64,000 bases of DNA. It comes from Mytilus trossulus. Its lineage: Eukaryota; Mollusca; Bivalvia; Mytilida; Mytilidae. This document shows positions 48,120 to 60,384 of this stretch, in pieces; positions within the stretch are counted from its first letter, which is position 1; each line of letters begins with the position of its first letter. The notes under the pieces are model-generated. The model did no database searches. It saw nothing but the letters and a program-made list of their open reading frames with translations, and was not told the DNA's origin. The stretch covers positions 12,255,578 to 12,319,577 of the forward strand of contig NC_086378.1 in assembly GCF_036588685.1 (NCBI RefSeq), read 5' to 3'. The translations under genes were made by a program, and so were the position numbers.

Positions 48120-49768
48120 TGTCTGTAATTGTAGTGTACAAATTTCCGATATTCATGTTATAGTAATACACAAGATTCCAGTCATTTCTATCATATTCTA
48201 TATTGTTATAAACTACATCAAAAGTTAATATGAATACTAGTCTCTTTGCCTTTTAATTTAGGAAACTTTAAATTGTCAGTGCATTAATTTTTGGAATGTA
48301 TTAATATGTTGGTATTTTTATAATATAAATTTTGTAGGAAAAATTATGAAATTTGAGTATGCATTATCTAAAGTTATTTTTATTCTGATTTGACAGTTTC
48401 TGCTGTTGTATTGGAAATTTGTTGGTTTATGTTTTAATCTCTGTTTTCAACCATTGCACAGATTAATACAATACAATGTAAACTGTATAATTTTTTGAGA
48501 ATTTAATCACATGGCTAATTATAAGTAACAGTACTGGAATCAAATTAGAATAATGTTCATGCTGAATATCTTCTCTAGAAGTAGTATATATATTAGTTTT
48601 GGAGAATTCTATGTGAAATCATTGGAAACTTATTCTTGAAATGTGCAATGAATTATGTCATGGAATATGACAGTCTTAATGTGATTTGTTATCAATGGAA
48701 CAGAGGGAAAATATTACAGTAAATTTTGAAATTTTATTTTTCTGTAAGATACCACAGAACTGAATTTTGATACAAAATTTTTAACAGGTGAAATAAGACA
48801 AATGTCTGATCATTTTCCAATCATGTACCGTAAAGTTAAATGTATGGATGATTATTGAAATATTTAACCTGATAGAGATTGACTGTTATGTTCAATTTTT
48901 TTTGTTTTCATAATATTTTGTTCATATTTATATTTAGATAATCAGTTTGATTGTTACAAATTTGAAAGAAATGTGTTTTGATTATTTTCAATAATCGTAA
49001 ATCTTTTTATATTTATAGGACTAGGACTCTTACAAATGACTGTTTTTAATATTATAAATTGCAATTTAAAAGAAATAGGTTGGAATATGTTCATTGTATT
49101 TCTTTATGCTATCAAATGCCTCAATAAACAATGACAATATGTAAGTTATACTCAAATGATAACTTGAATTTTTTTAATGTAAGATTGTACAATATGTACT
49201 TTCCTAGATTTCTGGCTTTCCCCATTAAAAAGATGCTTGATTTGTGCAATTACATTAGAGATATTAGTACATGTATTGAAGTACATATAAGTATTTTCTT
49301 ATTAAAGACATGAATGACAGTTTATAACACTTCAGTTTAAGTTCAAAGTTTTTCTTCTGCCTTGTTGAAGTTGCTTTGTTCAGTAGACTAGGAATATAAC
49401 TATTAATAAAAATTTCAACTGAAATATTCAGTTAAGATAACTGTAAAGATAAAAGATCTAAGTGTTCATAAAGAAGAAAAATCTGACATTCTTAAATATT
49501 ATGTGAAGTCTTTCATGGTGCGAAAAATAAAGTGTTTTTATTTATTATGATGGTGCAAATTTTTAACAGAATACTGTATTACAAATAAACTAATGATAAA
49601 TTTGCATTTGTTGATTATTATTTTTTTAACATACTATCAGACTCACCTTTATTGTAATAGCTTCTCAGAAAACACCATGGTAATTTATTTTCTAGTTTAA
49701 ACTTGCATTAATAAGGTATGTCAAGTTTTCATTTCTCAACAATGTGACATTTTAATAAGGTCACCTCA
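48120..49768. other. UFC1 3' UTR and downstream intergenic DNA
   Basis: No coding sequence seen. The first AATAAA on the plus strand that I find lies at 49123-49128, which would give a ~1 kb 3' UTR. Confidence 0.5.
49123..49128 (+). terminator. Candidate polyadenylation signal of UFC1
   Basis: AATAAA about 1 kb beyond the stop codon. No closer canonical signal was found, but a variant signal nearer the stop cannot be excluded. Confidence 0.4.
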
Positions 49769-50570
49769 TTTTTATGCCGCACCTACGATAGTAGAGGGGC
49801 ATTATGTTTTCTGGTCTGTGGCTCCGTTCGTTTGTCCGTTATTCAGTATGTGCGTCCGTTAGTTCAGGTTAAAGTTTTTGGTCAAGGTAGTTTTTGATGA
49901 AGCTGAAGGCCAATCAACTTGAAACTTAGTACACTTGTTGCTTGTGATATGATCTTTCTAATTTTAAAGCCAAATTAGACTTTTGACCCCAATTTCACGG
50001 TCCACTGAACATAGAAAATGAAAGTCCGAGTTTCAGGTTAAAGTTTTTGGTCAAGGTAGTTTTTGATGAAGCTGAAGTCCAATCAACTTGAAACTTAATA
50101 CACTTGTTGCTTATGATATGATCTTTATAATTTTAAAGCCAAATTAGACTTTTGACCCCAATTTCACGGTCCACTGAACATAGAAAATGAAAGTCAGAGT
50201 TTCAGGTTAAAGTTTTTGGTCAAGGTAGCTTTTGATGAAGCTGAAGTCCAATCAACTTGAAACTTAATTCACTTGTTGCTTATGATATGATCTTTATAAT
50301 TCTTAAGCCAAATTAGACTTTTGACCCCAATTTCATGGTCCACTGAACATAGAAAATGAAAGTGGGAATTTCAGGTTAAAGTTTTTGGTCAAGGTTGTTT
50401 TTGATAAAATTGAAGTCCAATCAACTTGAAACTTAGTGCATATGTTCCCTTTAGTATAATCTTTCTTATTTTAATGCCAAATTAGATTATTACCTTAATT
50501 TCACGGTCCATGGAACATGGAAAAGGATAGTGTGAGTGGGGCATCCGTGTACTTTGGACACATTCTTGTT
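49769..50570 (+). mobile_element. Tandem-core element with four 169 bp units
   Basis: Starts TTTTTATGCCGCACCTACG and GAGGGGCATTATGTTTTCTG, ends GGACACATTCTTGTT. CAGGTTAAAGTTTTTGGTCA begins units at 49865, 50034, 50203 and 50372, an exact 169 bp period; the last unit is the most diverged. Same family as the one-unit copy at 27626-27921, in the opposite orientation. Such terminal sequence plus variable core number fits the pearl type of bivalve element. Confidence 0.85.
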
Positions 50571-50869
50571 AACATCAATTTTAATTTATCTCCAAGAAAG
50601 CAAACTAACTTCATTTTATACTGCGACTTAGTAATCACTGTTACCCAAGCCAGTAGGTAAACATGAACCATTTGGTTCATTAAACCACTGGTATGTTATA
50701 TTTGACAGTATATATATTTGGTATTTTGGTACAAATGTACTTTGCTACATCAACATGTCTGCCAGAAAGAGTTCACCTGACAGTGATCTCATTAATGGAT
50801 AAGTGATCAAGGTTTAAGCTAATACATGATTAGGTCCCTTTCACAAATACTATAAGTATTAGATCAACT

Positions 50870-51235
50870 ATATGGTGGTTGGAATTATGGCAAAAGGTTT
50901 GGTCTGAACTTGACCTCAACTTTATGGTTCATTGTTCAATTTTAAGAGTTTGTGTTTTGGTCTGTTTTTCAAGTACTGGTACTATAGAAAATAGGTCAAC
51001 TATATTCAGTCACTTTTCAGTGTATGGAATGATTGTAAGGTGTCATATGACCTTGACCTTGTTTTAATTGTTCATTGGTCAATGTAAAGTCTTTCTGTTT
51101 CGGTTTCATTTTCATATACTAATAGCATTAGGTCAGCTATATATGGTTTATGGAATAATTGTAGGTGTACAAGTCTGTTTGGCAGATATCATTTGACCCC
51201 ATTTTCATGGGTCATTGTTGATAGAGAAAAAATAC
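50870..51235 (+). repeat. Diverged tandem repeat, opposite orientation to 54490-55610
   Basis: At least two degenerate units with GTTTTGGTCTGTTTTTC, ATAGGTCAACTATATT, TGGAATGATTGTAAGGTG and CATATGACCTTGACC. The inverse of this series is found in better condition at 54490-55610. Confidence 0.65.
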
Positions 51236-53403
51236 AGACAACTGTTGAATCACAATAATAAAACACTTTTTTATTGAAATACAGATGACAAAAGTGCAAG
51301 GAATACACTTGTATATAACAAAATAACATCCTGCTAACAATAAAACACTACATAAATTATAGTGAAATAAAAAATAATTGAAAACATGTCAATATTCAAT
51401 TGTATACATTGATTGGAAAGAAAATGTACAGACAGTCAAGGGATTATAATTTCAAACAATAAAACATAATCAAGAATGGGTAACATTTTCTAATAAATAT
51501 AAGTAAAAAGTTCCCTGTGTCTTTCTTTGAGATTGCTATTGTAAAAGCGTAAAACTGACCGCCAAAATCTAAACCCATCTATTAGTGAGTAAAATGAAGA
51601 TTTGTTTTTTAAATCGCAAAAGTTTTCCTTTGAAGCCTTATTTTTACTTTTATTAAGAAACTTCTATCTAACTTCTTATATCCAGTATCAATTGACAAAG
51701 TAATGGATTTCTAAGAAACATATTAACCACAAACTGAAAGTAAATATTTAATGCAAAAACTTACTGGGAAGTCAATCTATCAGTAATTTACTTGGAAGGA
51801 AAAATAAAAATCTACATCAGGTTTTAATTAAGGTTGTACCCAACACCTTGACTAAAATTAATTTGGCTTGTTTACTTTTCATAAAATTTTAACAAGTTAT
51901 TTACTTTCACCCTTTTAATAAAATTAAAAAAAATTGAATCAATCACTTTCTTGGAAAAAATTGGTGGATACATAGAAGTTTGACAAACACTAATTTAGAT
52001 CATTTAGAAGCATACGATTTCCTTAACAATACAATGTGATAAAAACGTTTAGCTGATTTTACAGAGTTATCTCCCTGTAGTTTTCGGTCCCACCTTCTTT
52101 ATTAGACAAAAAGCTTCTATCAAGTTAATTATATTCAATGAATATATTACAAAGTTACATATGTATATATAAAAAAAAAGACAACACCAGACTGAATCTA
52201 AACATTAACAGCAAACAATGAAAATTTAAACAATAATTTTTAAGGATGAAAAAATGAAAAAAGCAAACTTTTGATTCAAATGCTATCTGATGATTATGAA
52301 GAATTTTCTGTTCAAATTTCATAAAAATATGTGAGATTTTGACAAAATTATTGATGTGTAAAAATATTTTTTACCTAAAAGTGCTTTTTAAAGTGAACTG
52401 TAAAAATTTAGTCCTTTAATCAGAAAACTACAGAAATCTGTAAAAACCAATCGACAGCAGGAGGACATGTCCCACTTCAACAAATCAAACAATCTTATCA
52501 AAGATGAACATATTTATATCAAAATATAGCTATCATTAATAGTACATGTATAACAGAATAATAATAGTTATTTGGATTATACATCAACAAAAAAAATTAC
52601 ATTTTTTTTGTCAGACAAGAAAGTTATTGCACAAACATGCTCAATTCAGGTGGAGATAAGTACAGTGCTTTATACTAAAAACAGAAATTCTATCTATCAC
52701 ACAATTCAAACAAAACTAAACAATAATGAATAAAATATGGATCAAAAAAATAATAGATTTAGTTGATCTTCTTTTCAATTTGCTCTTCATTACTTTTAGA
52801 GTTACTTTTTGTACGGAAACTTTTTTTCTATATAATATTTTACAACATATGAAAATTATTTTGTACATAATTTTCCCTTAAATCAAGAAACTATATGTAA
52901 TCTTTCACTTCTATCAATTGTCAATGATGTGTATTAAAAGTACTATATCACAGTTCAATTAATATACAATATATAAACATTCATTTATTTATAAAGACCT
53001 ACTCCAAAATGATAATGAGTTAGTATTTCTAGGAAAGTGAAATATAATATAATAATACTGTTTATTTGGTTAATTGCATTAATAAATAGAAAGTCTTGTA
53101 AACATCAAGCTATATTAGTATTCTTTGAATCATGCTCCAATTTCATATCAAATGTAGTTGCTGTCACAGGTTAAATGGAAATTGTCACTTAGAGATGCAA
53201 AAGAAAAGTTGCATATAAACTATGGCACTAACTGGGTGAACATTGATTTACAAGAAGGTATACATGGTTAATAACTGTCATAGCTACTGATGAACGTTAC
53301 TTAAGAATAACAAGATAAACATTAGACATTAAAGTGTATGTACTTGAATACAAAGTACATGTAGTTTGTATATATCACATGATCAGATTCCACTCCTACA
53401 TCT
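51236..53403 (-). other. Possible long 3' UTR of the beta-trefoil gene, or intergenic
   Basis: No coding potential. An AATAAA on the minus strand at 51270-51275 could end a ~2.1 kb 3' UTR; this is speculative. Sequence is strongly AT-rich with no repeats I recognise. Confidence 0.3.
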
Positions 53404-56400
53404 TTATCGTTTGGCAGGTGCTCCAGCATAAGGTGTAGACTACAATAAGAAATAGCATATGTTAAAATGATTCTATAGATATTACAAGATGTGGTATGAG
53501 TGCCAATGAGACAACTCTCCAGCAAAATCACAATATATAAAACTAAACCATTTTATGTTGAGAAGTTTCTACAACATGTACCTTGTTTTAGGCTTTTTTT
53601 TACTTCTTCTGTTTCAGAAATTAATTTTGTAAAACTAAAGTAATCTGAGGGAAAAGGATACTTATGAAAATCAAATTGGATGTCAGGGAACACCATATTG
53701 TATAGTTTCAAGGGGAAAAAAATTATCTACAAAATGAAATTATTGTTTCTGAAATGTAGTGAAAATTCAAATGAGATATTATAGCAAGTGTCATTTTCAT
53801 TTGGCGCTTACAATCACAGAAATTGTTTGTAACATCAACCCTTTCTTTTCAGAGATAGGTTTATCTTTTACATTAAATGTCATTATTTCAAATAAATATG
53901 AAATGGTTGTAACTATAGTATTAAACTTACTATCAGTCTTACACCAAACATAGCATGAGTGTCATTTCTGTGTGTGGCCAAAGCAGATTTCAATTGTCCA
54001 TTTTCTAGTACACCAACATGCTGTGTTACAGTTTTACATGACGCCAGGGTAACAAACTGATTGGTCTGATGTAACTGGATTTTGGTTTCTGCTCCGTGCA
54101 TTGAACCTGGTGGCTGGTGAAAAAAAATATGTTTATACTGCATTTTCATTTATTTCTTGTGTACCAGTTTTCATGGATATTTGACTGTGGTTTAGAAAAA
54201 TTCTGTATTCAAGACTTCAAAAAATATGTGTTAAGCTGTATGCCACCTGTCAGTAAAGAGGATTGTTCACACAAAATCATATGCATGTGTCTATCTCTTG
54301 GTATATATATAGAACCTCCAATTTTTCATGCCTTATTTTTGCACTCTAATTGCAGATTCTACATTGAACAAGAGTGCACACGCTGAAATGTCTCGCCTTC
54401 TTTACTTATCATTGATATTATGTTGATAGTCCTAAATATAAAGCTTTATTACAACTGTCACATAAATTGAACATTAACCAAAATCCAATGAACCATATAA
54501 AAATGAGTTCAATGTCAGATGGACAGTGCCAGGCAGACATGTACAGCTAACAATTCTTCCATACAACAATTATAGTTGACCTATTGCTTACAGATTGAGA
54601 ATAACAGACCAAAACACAAAAACTTAACACTGAGCAATGAACCATTAAAAGGCGGTCAAGGTCAAATAAAACCTGCACAACTGACATATAGATCATTAAA
54701 TGATTCCATACATCAAATGTAGTTGACCTATTGCATATAGAATAAGAAAAAAAGACCAAAAATCAAAAACTTAAATTTGACCACTGAACCATGAAAATGA
54801 GGTCAAGGTCAGATGACACTTGTCAGCTAGACATGTACACCTTACAATCATTCCATACACCAAATATAGTAGACCTATTGCATACAGTAAAAGAAAAACA
54901 GACCAAAACACAAAAAAATAACTATAACCACTGAACCATGAAAATGAGGTCAAGGTCAGATGACACCTGCCAGTTGGACATGTACACCTTACAGTCCTTC
55001 TATACACCAAATATAAAAGACCTATTGCCTATAGTATCTGAGTTATGGACTTGACCACCAAAACTTAACCTTGTTAACTGATCCATGATATAAGGTCGAG
55101 GTCAAGTGAAAACTGTCTGATGGGCATGAGAACCTTGCAAGATACGCGCATAACAATTATTGTTATCCTACTACTTATAATAAGAGAGAATTTAACCACT
55201 GAACCATGAAAATGAGGTCAAGGTCAGATGACACTTGCCAGCTAGACATGTACACCTTACAATCATTCCATACACCAAATATAGTAGACCTATTGCATAC
55301 AGTAAAAGAAAAACAGACCAAAACACAAAAAAATAACTATAACCACTGAACCATGAAAATGAGGTCAAGGTCAGATGACACCTGCCAGTTGGACATGTAC
55401 ACCTTACAGTCCTTCTATACACCAAATATAAAAGACAAATTGCCTATAGTATCTGAGTTATGGACTTGACCACCAAAACTTAACCTTGTTAACTGATCCA
55501 TGATATAAGGTCGAGGTCAAGTGAAAACTGTCTGATGGGCATGAGAACCTTGCAAGATACGCGCATAACAATTATTGTTATCCTACTACTTATAATAAGA
55601 GAGAATTCAACATTACAGAAAATCTTAACTTTTTTTTTCAAGTAGTCACTGAACCATGAAAATGGGGTCAAGAACATTTAACATGTGACTGACAGAAACT
55701 TTGTAACATGAGGCATCTATAAACAAAGTATGAAGCATCCAGGTCATCCAACTTCTAAAATATAAAGCTTTTAAGAAGTGAGCTAACACCACTCGACAAA
55801 AATGATATAATACTGACAAGAATAAAGTTATTAAATATCAGCATATTATTTCATTTCTTATTTCTCTCTTTTTAAGGGGTCTCATACTAGTACATAAAAA
55901 AATACCTGAGTTACCAGTTTTTAATTCAGAACTTGATTTATGATAAGGAGCACAATTCTTATTTAGAGACAGTGAACAGTTCCAATGTTTTCATTAATAA
56001 ACCTTAACAAAGCTACAAGGAAACAACTATTGTGACTATGTAAAAACTACACTTACCATGTGCACTAGCTGTGTTAAGCCATTGACAATTGCAATGTAGT
56101 TATTGTTGTTATGGAGACGAACTTGGTTGTTATTCTCATTTACGACAGTCCATAAAGCTGAAATATAAAAAATAAACCATTTAAAGTTACATGTTTATTA
56201 AAAGCAAACTGAAATAAGAGCAACATTTTTAAGCTTTTCAAGACTCACATTGGAATTCCCACAATAAGCCAATTTGAATTTTTTTGCCCACAGTAAATCT
56301 TTGCCAGCATTTATTGCCCTTTTTGTTTGTTTGATCAAGTACCTGTGAAAATTTTTGTGACCTAGTCTTTAATATCAACTAGCAGAGAATCAATGCTGTG

Positions 56401-58324
56401 CACCACTTCCATCAGCCACTCACTTGTATTAATTAGTGACAATGTATAGGGATATTCAGATGGCTCATGATACTTACTATTAAAAGCCTGAGGTCCCTCT
56501 GCCCCACATCCGTCAATGACTAACTGTTGTGTTGGTGACATAACAATCTGTAGTGATCGTCCACTTGCTCTGGATACTAACTGTACTACATTGTTTGTCT
56601 GGAAAGTTTGCTGAAAAATTATATCATATATATATTGATGTAAATTTTTACAAAGCAAAACAATATTGTTATTGTTTGTGCATTAATTTTCTCCAAGGAG
56701 TTGGTTGTTGGTTTAGTCGGTTTAACATCATTGGTGATATCTACTTTCTTTTCTATTTATAATTGATTTTAAAATAAAGTTTCATTAAGAAAAAACAAAA
56801 AGTTAATTTTTCCTGGAAGATGTGTGATTATGAATTAAAAAAATATATATTTCTTCATAGGTAGGAACAGCCTGATATAAAGTTACTTCTTATTCTACTA
56901 AGGTTATATCTTTTTCAGTGATCTATTTACAATCAAATAAGAAATAGTGCATACTTCGTCTTTTAGTGCAAAATGTAACAATAAATCTAACTTCTATGGT
57001 GTGCATTCCACTATGTTAATTACCTATTCTCGTTAATTCCATCTGGTGCCAATGTTTTTTTACCTTCTTTTAAAAAACTCACACCTTGTTTGACTGCATG
57101 GGCAATTTGTTGCCAATTTACCAGAAGTTTTCTGTCTTATACTTTTTTTCAAGAAGAAATTAAAATGTTTGACTCTAGTCTAGTTACCAGTCTACTTACC
57201 AAAATATTTCCAGTCTCACATTGCTTGACAGCATGGTCTATCTGGTTACCAGCCCAATTCAGACCTTTTTCAACCTCCCTGCCTACACTGTTCACTTCTT
57301 TCATGATTGATCCGAACAAACCTGGCTATAAGATCAAGAAATTATTGTGTATTAAATTTTCTAACTATTGGAATACAGTTTTAAACAATTAAAGCAAAAT
57401 TAAAATAAACAGCTGCACCAAGAGTGTATGATATGCCTTTTCAAATGCATATGATCATTTAGTAATTAAAATACCTATGTAAAAACAAAATGCCTGATGA
57501 AAATGTCTTTTTTTCTTATGTTAAGTAATTGCAATGGTTTATCATTATAAAATGATACTGAAATAAAATGGACAGTTGGTCTGAGTTTTTGCATATATTT
57601 TCATTGAATTATTCAAACTTTGCTTAGCTTTGGCATGTTTGGGACCAGAAAATAATAAACATTATTCATTACAATCAAAACTTAATGCAATCTATTTGAT
57701 TATTCTACTTACAGATGATTTATGTATAACTCTTGTTTGTGGCTGCTGGTTAACATATATTGTTGTCTGTGAAATAAACAAAAACATAGGATTAGTTATC
57801 TTCTTTACACTAAGTCTGTGATTGGTCAAAATGAAAATCATTGATCAGATATTCTGTTAATATCAGGTTTGCGCTAAGCTGTTTTGTCACACTAATCTTC
57901 ACTTATGACATTTTGTTATACATATATCTGTTTACACAATAATTAAAATTATAATGAAATTTCATGAAAAATGTACAACATTACGTATGGCAAGGGAGAT
58001 AACAAGAGTTAACTATTGGTTACATGTGAAAAGGCATGAACATAACCATGCATTTTTATCGTTTTTTGTACATCTATTTTTTGTGTTTGTTCTGTACAAT
58101 ATTCTTTTTATTTTCCAGTTATCCATTTTATGGGTCTATCATATGTTACAAAATAATCCCCAAAATTTATCTAGGATGGCTGTTTTCTGAGGAAGGTGAC
58201 ATTTGTAATATGTAGTATTACATGTATAAAATACTTATATTATAACAACTATACCTACATTGGATGCTTGACCAGCTGGTGGTCCTTGGTACTGATATGG
58301 TGGTGGAGGTCCTTTATGTGCCAT
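53404..58324 (-). CDS. Proline-rich N-terminus plus probable beta-trefoil protein, seven exons
   Basis: Exons in transcript order: 58324-58259, 57766-57713, 57325-57200, 56610-56478, 56157-56057, 54113-53943, 53439-53404. Phases 0,0,0,1,0,0 with mostly GTAAGT-type donors join to 228 residues ending GAPAKR. The N-terminus MAHKGPPPPYQYQGPPAGQ contains a PPPY motif (WW-domain ligand type); residues 41-82 form a polar helical stretch (SIMKEVNSVGREVEKGLNWA). From about residue 85 three similar segments follow: VVQLVSRASGRSLQI, NNQVRLHNNNNYIAIVNG and NQFVTLASCKTVTQHVGV, the spacing and hydrophobic pattern of a beta-trefoil. There is no signal peptide or membrane segment, so it is probably intracellular. 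I cannot name a family; FGF/IL-1, fascin-like or lectin-like trefoils are all possible. The gene structure is well supported, the function is not. Confidence 0.8.
53485..53545 (-). repeat. Dispersed repeat fragment in the last intron of the beta-trefoil gene
   Basis: Plus strand AGATGTGGTATGAGTGCCAA then TGAGACAACTCTCC; on the minus strand this is the end of the mussel-type repeat seen at 29985-30195. Confidence 0.5.
54490..55680 (-). repeat. Tandem repeat with a recent 415 bp duplication in an intron
   Basis: Degenerate units of roughly 140-180 bp carry ACTGAACCATGAAAATGAGG, TCAAGGTCAGATGACAC, GACATGTACACCTTACA and GACCTATTGCATACAG. Blocks 54781-55195 and 55196-55610 are nearly identical 415 bp direct copies, including the non-repeat segment AGATACGCGCATAACAATTA. 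The open frames on the minus strand here are repeat by-products. Confidence 0.85.
57068..57135 (-). pseudogene. Diverged partial copy of exon 3 of the beta-trefoil gene
   Basis: Minus strand CTGGTAAATTGGCAACAAAT, then TGCCCATGCAGTCAAACAA, then GTGTGAG aligns with the exon 3 segment CTGGTAACCAGATAGACCAT, GCTGTCAAGCAA, TGTGAG. One frame reads NWQQIAHAVKQG against NWAGNQIDHAVKQC in the exon. It lies 65 bp beyond the exon 3 donor, has no open path through both sides and looks like a decayed duplicate. Confidence 0.5.
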
Positions 58325-59229
58325 TGTCTATCGAGAATTATAAAAAAACACAAATTAAACACATATCATGCATATTGCCGGAAATAAATCAAATTTTAAC
58401 AGTAGATGTATCAGCTGACCTACAAATAAAGCATCTGAAACTGTTTTTTAAAGTCTTATCTGACAATAGTCACAATACACACACTGTGAATTCACAAATT
58501 ATTGTGTGCATTTATTATTGTGAAATTTTTAAAGAATGGACAAAACATGAGGTTTATTAATGTGTTTTCAGGAAATATATATTGAATCTCAGAAGTCCTT
58601 CTGTAGCACCGTAGATTGTTTGCCTAGAGTAAGAGTTCTATCCCTAACCTTGTCAAACTACAAAATTGAAAATTGTGTGTAATTTACTTAATCTTCACAC
58701 AGCATTTACATTTAACTTGAAATATCACAGTCAGAAAATGTGTCTAGGTAAGGCGACTTTCTTCTTCAATTTGTAACCTTGCAAACTTATAAGCACTTTG
58801 AATATATAAATCATACACAGAGTGTCAGACTCGCACAATTGATTGACTGATTGGTCGTTGGTGTTTATGGCCACTTTTAGCACCATGGGTATGATTTAAA
58901 CTTGTAACCTTTGTTGACATGCTAGCTAGTGATACAGTTACTGAGTAGATGAACTTCATGTATGTATATCACTCACATAAATCCTTTGTATAGTGTATAC
59001 TAGTGCACAAAACCAATAGGGAAATAACCCTCCTACAGGTTAGATTTAAAAAAAAAAAAAATAGTACCCCTATACATGTATTATCCAAAACCTTGATGTT
59101 ATAAGAAGTGTTTTTTTTTTTTTTTTTAAATGCATGTAGACAATTAACTTCCTAATAGCATGGCTTTAATGGGGACCAAAAATGCTAATAAAGCCCTTTT
59201 TTTTTGTGAACTGAAATCTGTAAAAATAA
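58325..59229. other. Upstream region of the beta-trefoil gene
   Basis: 5' UTR and promoter are presumably here. No TATA box at a convincing distance, no coding sequence; low-complexity A and T runs at 59048-59061 and 59111-59127. Confidence 0.45.
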
Positions 59230-59267
59230 CAGGTTCCACTAAAATAAAATAAATAGGACACTTCATA

Positions 59268-59491
59268 GTGGGTCTCATTGGGGTCTAAGCGTGATGCGGG
59301 ATTGCCAATTTTTTGTAAGCGTGACACGTGAAAGTCAAATTACTGTGGCATGAAAATGGGAAATAAAGTCCAGCAGGACACAGGAAATTACAAAGAAATG
59401 AGAATTGCATACATATATAGTGTAAACGGGATACAGGAATCTGACAAAACAGTAAGCAGGATCCGGGATCAGAACCCCCCAATGAGACCCC
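59268..59491. mobile_element. 224 bp MITE with 14 bp perfect subterminal inverted repeats
   Basis: GGGTCTCATTGGGG (59270-59283) is perfectly inverted as CCCCAATGAGACCC (59477-59490). CTTCATA flanks both sides (59261-59267 and 59492-59498), a 7 bp target duplication (8 bp with one mismatch, which would fit hAT elements). A related uninterrupted sequence lies inverted at 59818-59882. Confidence 0.85.
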
Positions 59492-59817
59492 CTTCATAAA
59501 CATCTAAACTTTGCCTGTATTTTTCTTCCTGTAACAAATAAAGTCCTAAACTATGGGAACAAACATTTTTCTTTATTTAAACATACTTAATACACACTGT
59601 ACGTGTCAATTGTAAATTAACTTGCAATTATTATGTTGTGGCCAAACCAGTTCTTAGGGTAAACACTAAATTTTCAAATATATCTAGAATTTGTTGATTA
59701 ACCTAGGCCTTGATTAACAAGTTTATTTCATGAAACTATTTCTAACATTCTAAGTGAACAAATATTGAAGGTATAATACAGAAATTGGACAAAGACACCA
59801 TTGAAACATATTTATGT

Positions 59818-59882
59818 GAAAAATACAGTCAAAATTTAGATGTTTATGAAGTGTCCTATATTTTGACTTTTATAGTGGAACC
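59818..59882 (-). repeat. Inverted relative of the MITE target, unoccupied
   Basis: On the minus strand GGTTCCACT...ATAGGACACTTCATAAACAT then CTAAATTTTGACTGTATTTTTC is continuous, matching 59232-59267 joined to 59499-59525 with the MITE and one CTTCATA removed. Confidence 0.8.
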
Positions 59883-60384
59883 TTAATAAAACTTCAATGA
59901 GATGTACAAAATTAAATTCAAACAGCCTAATACAGGACTCACCTTAAAATAATTCAGAATGTATTATAAATTCAAGTGTAAAGAACAGATATAAATATAT
60001 GAGGATTAACCGCAGGTGTAATACCCTAAATAGGTTGTAGTTATGTGTAATTGTTTATGGTATGATCAGGTGATGTCAACAGTGAATGAGAATTAGTCAT
60101 TTTCTCAAACTATACGGTTGTTCGCTTCCAGACATTTGAAATGTTTTGAATTTACATGTCATGTTCGATTCCTTAATTAAAATACAGCTAACAACTTACT
60201 CTATCAAGGAAAATAGGGCCTAATGAAAGTATGAAAATACTTTGCTTCGTCTACTTTCGATTTCCTAGTTCTTAATTTGTTCTAGATCACAAGTGCGTTT
60301 GTTTTGCAAACTGTTTATGTAAATTGAATCTTCCTCCATTGTAGGAGCACCTCTTATGAGTAAGCCTCCACCAATATAACAAGA
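59883..60384. other. Intergenic; nothing recognised
   Basis: AT-rich. A minus-strand frame covering ~60265-60395 (PTMEEDSIYINSLQNKRTC) is open but matches nothing I know and runs into the adjacent mobile element. Confidence 0.4.
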
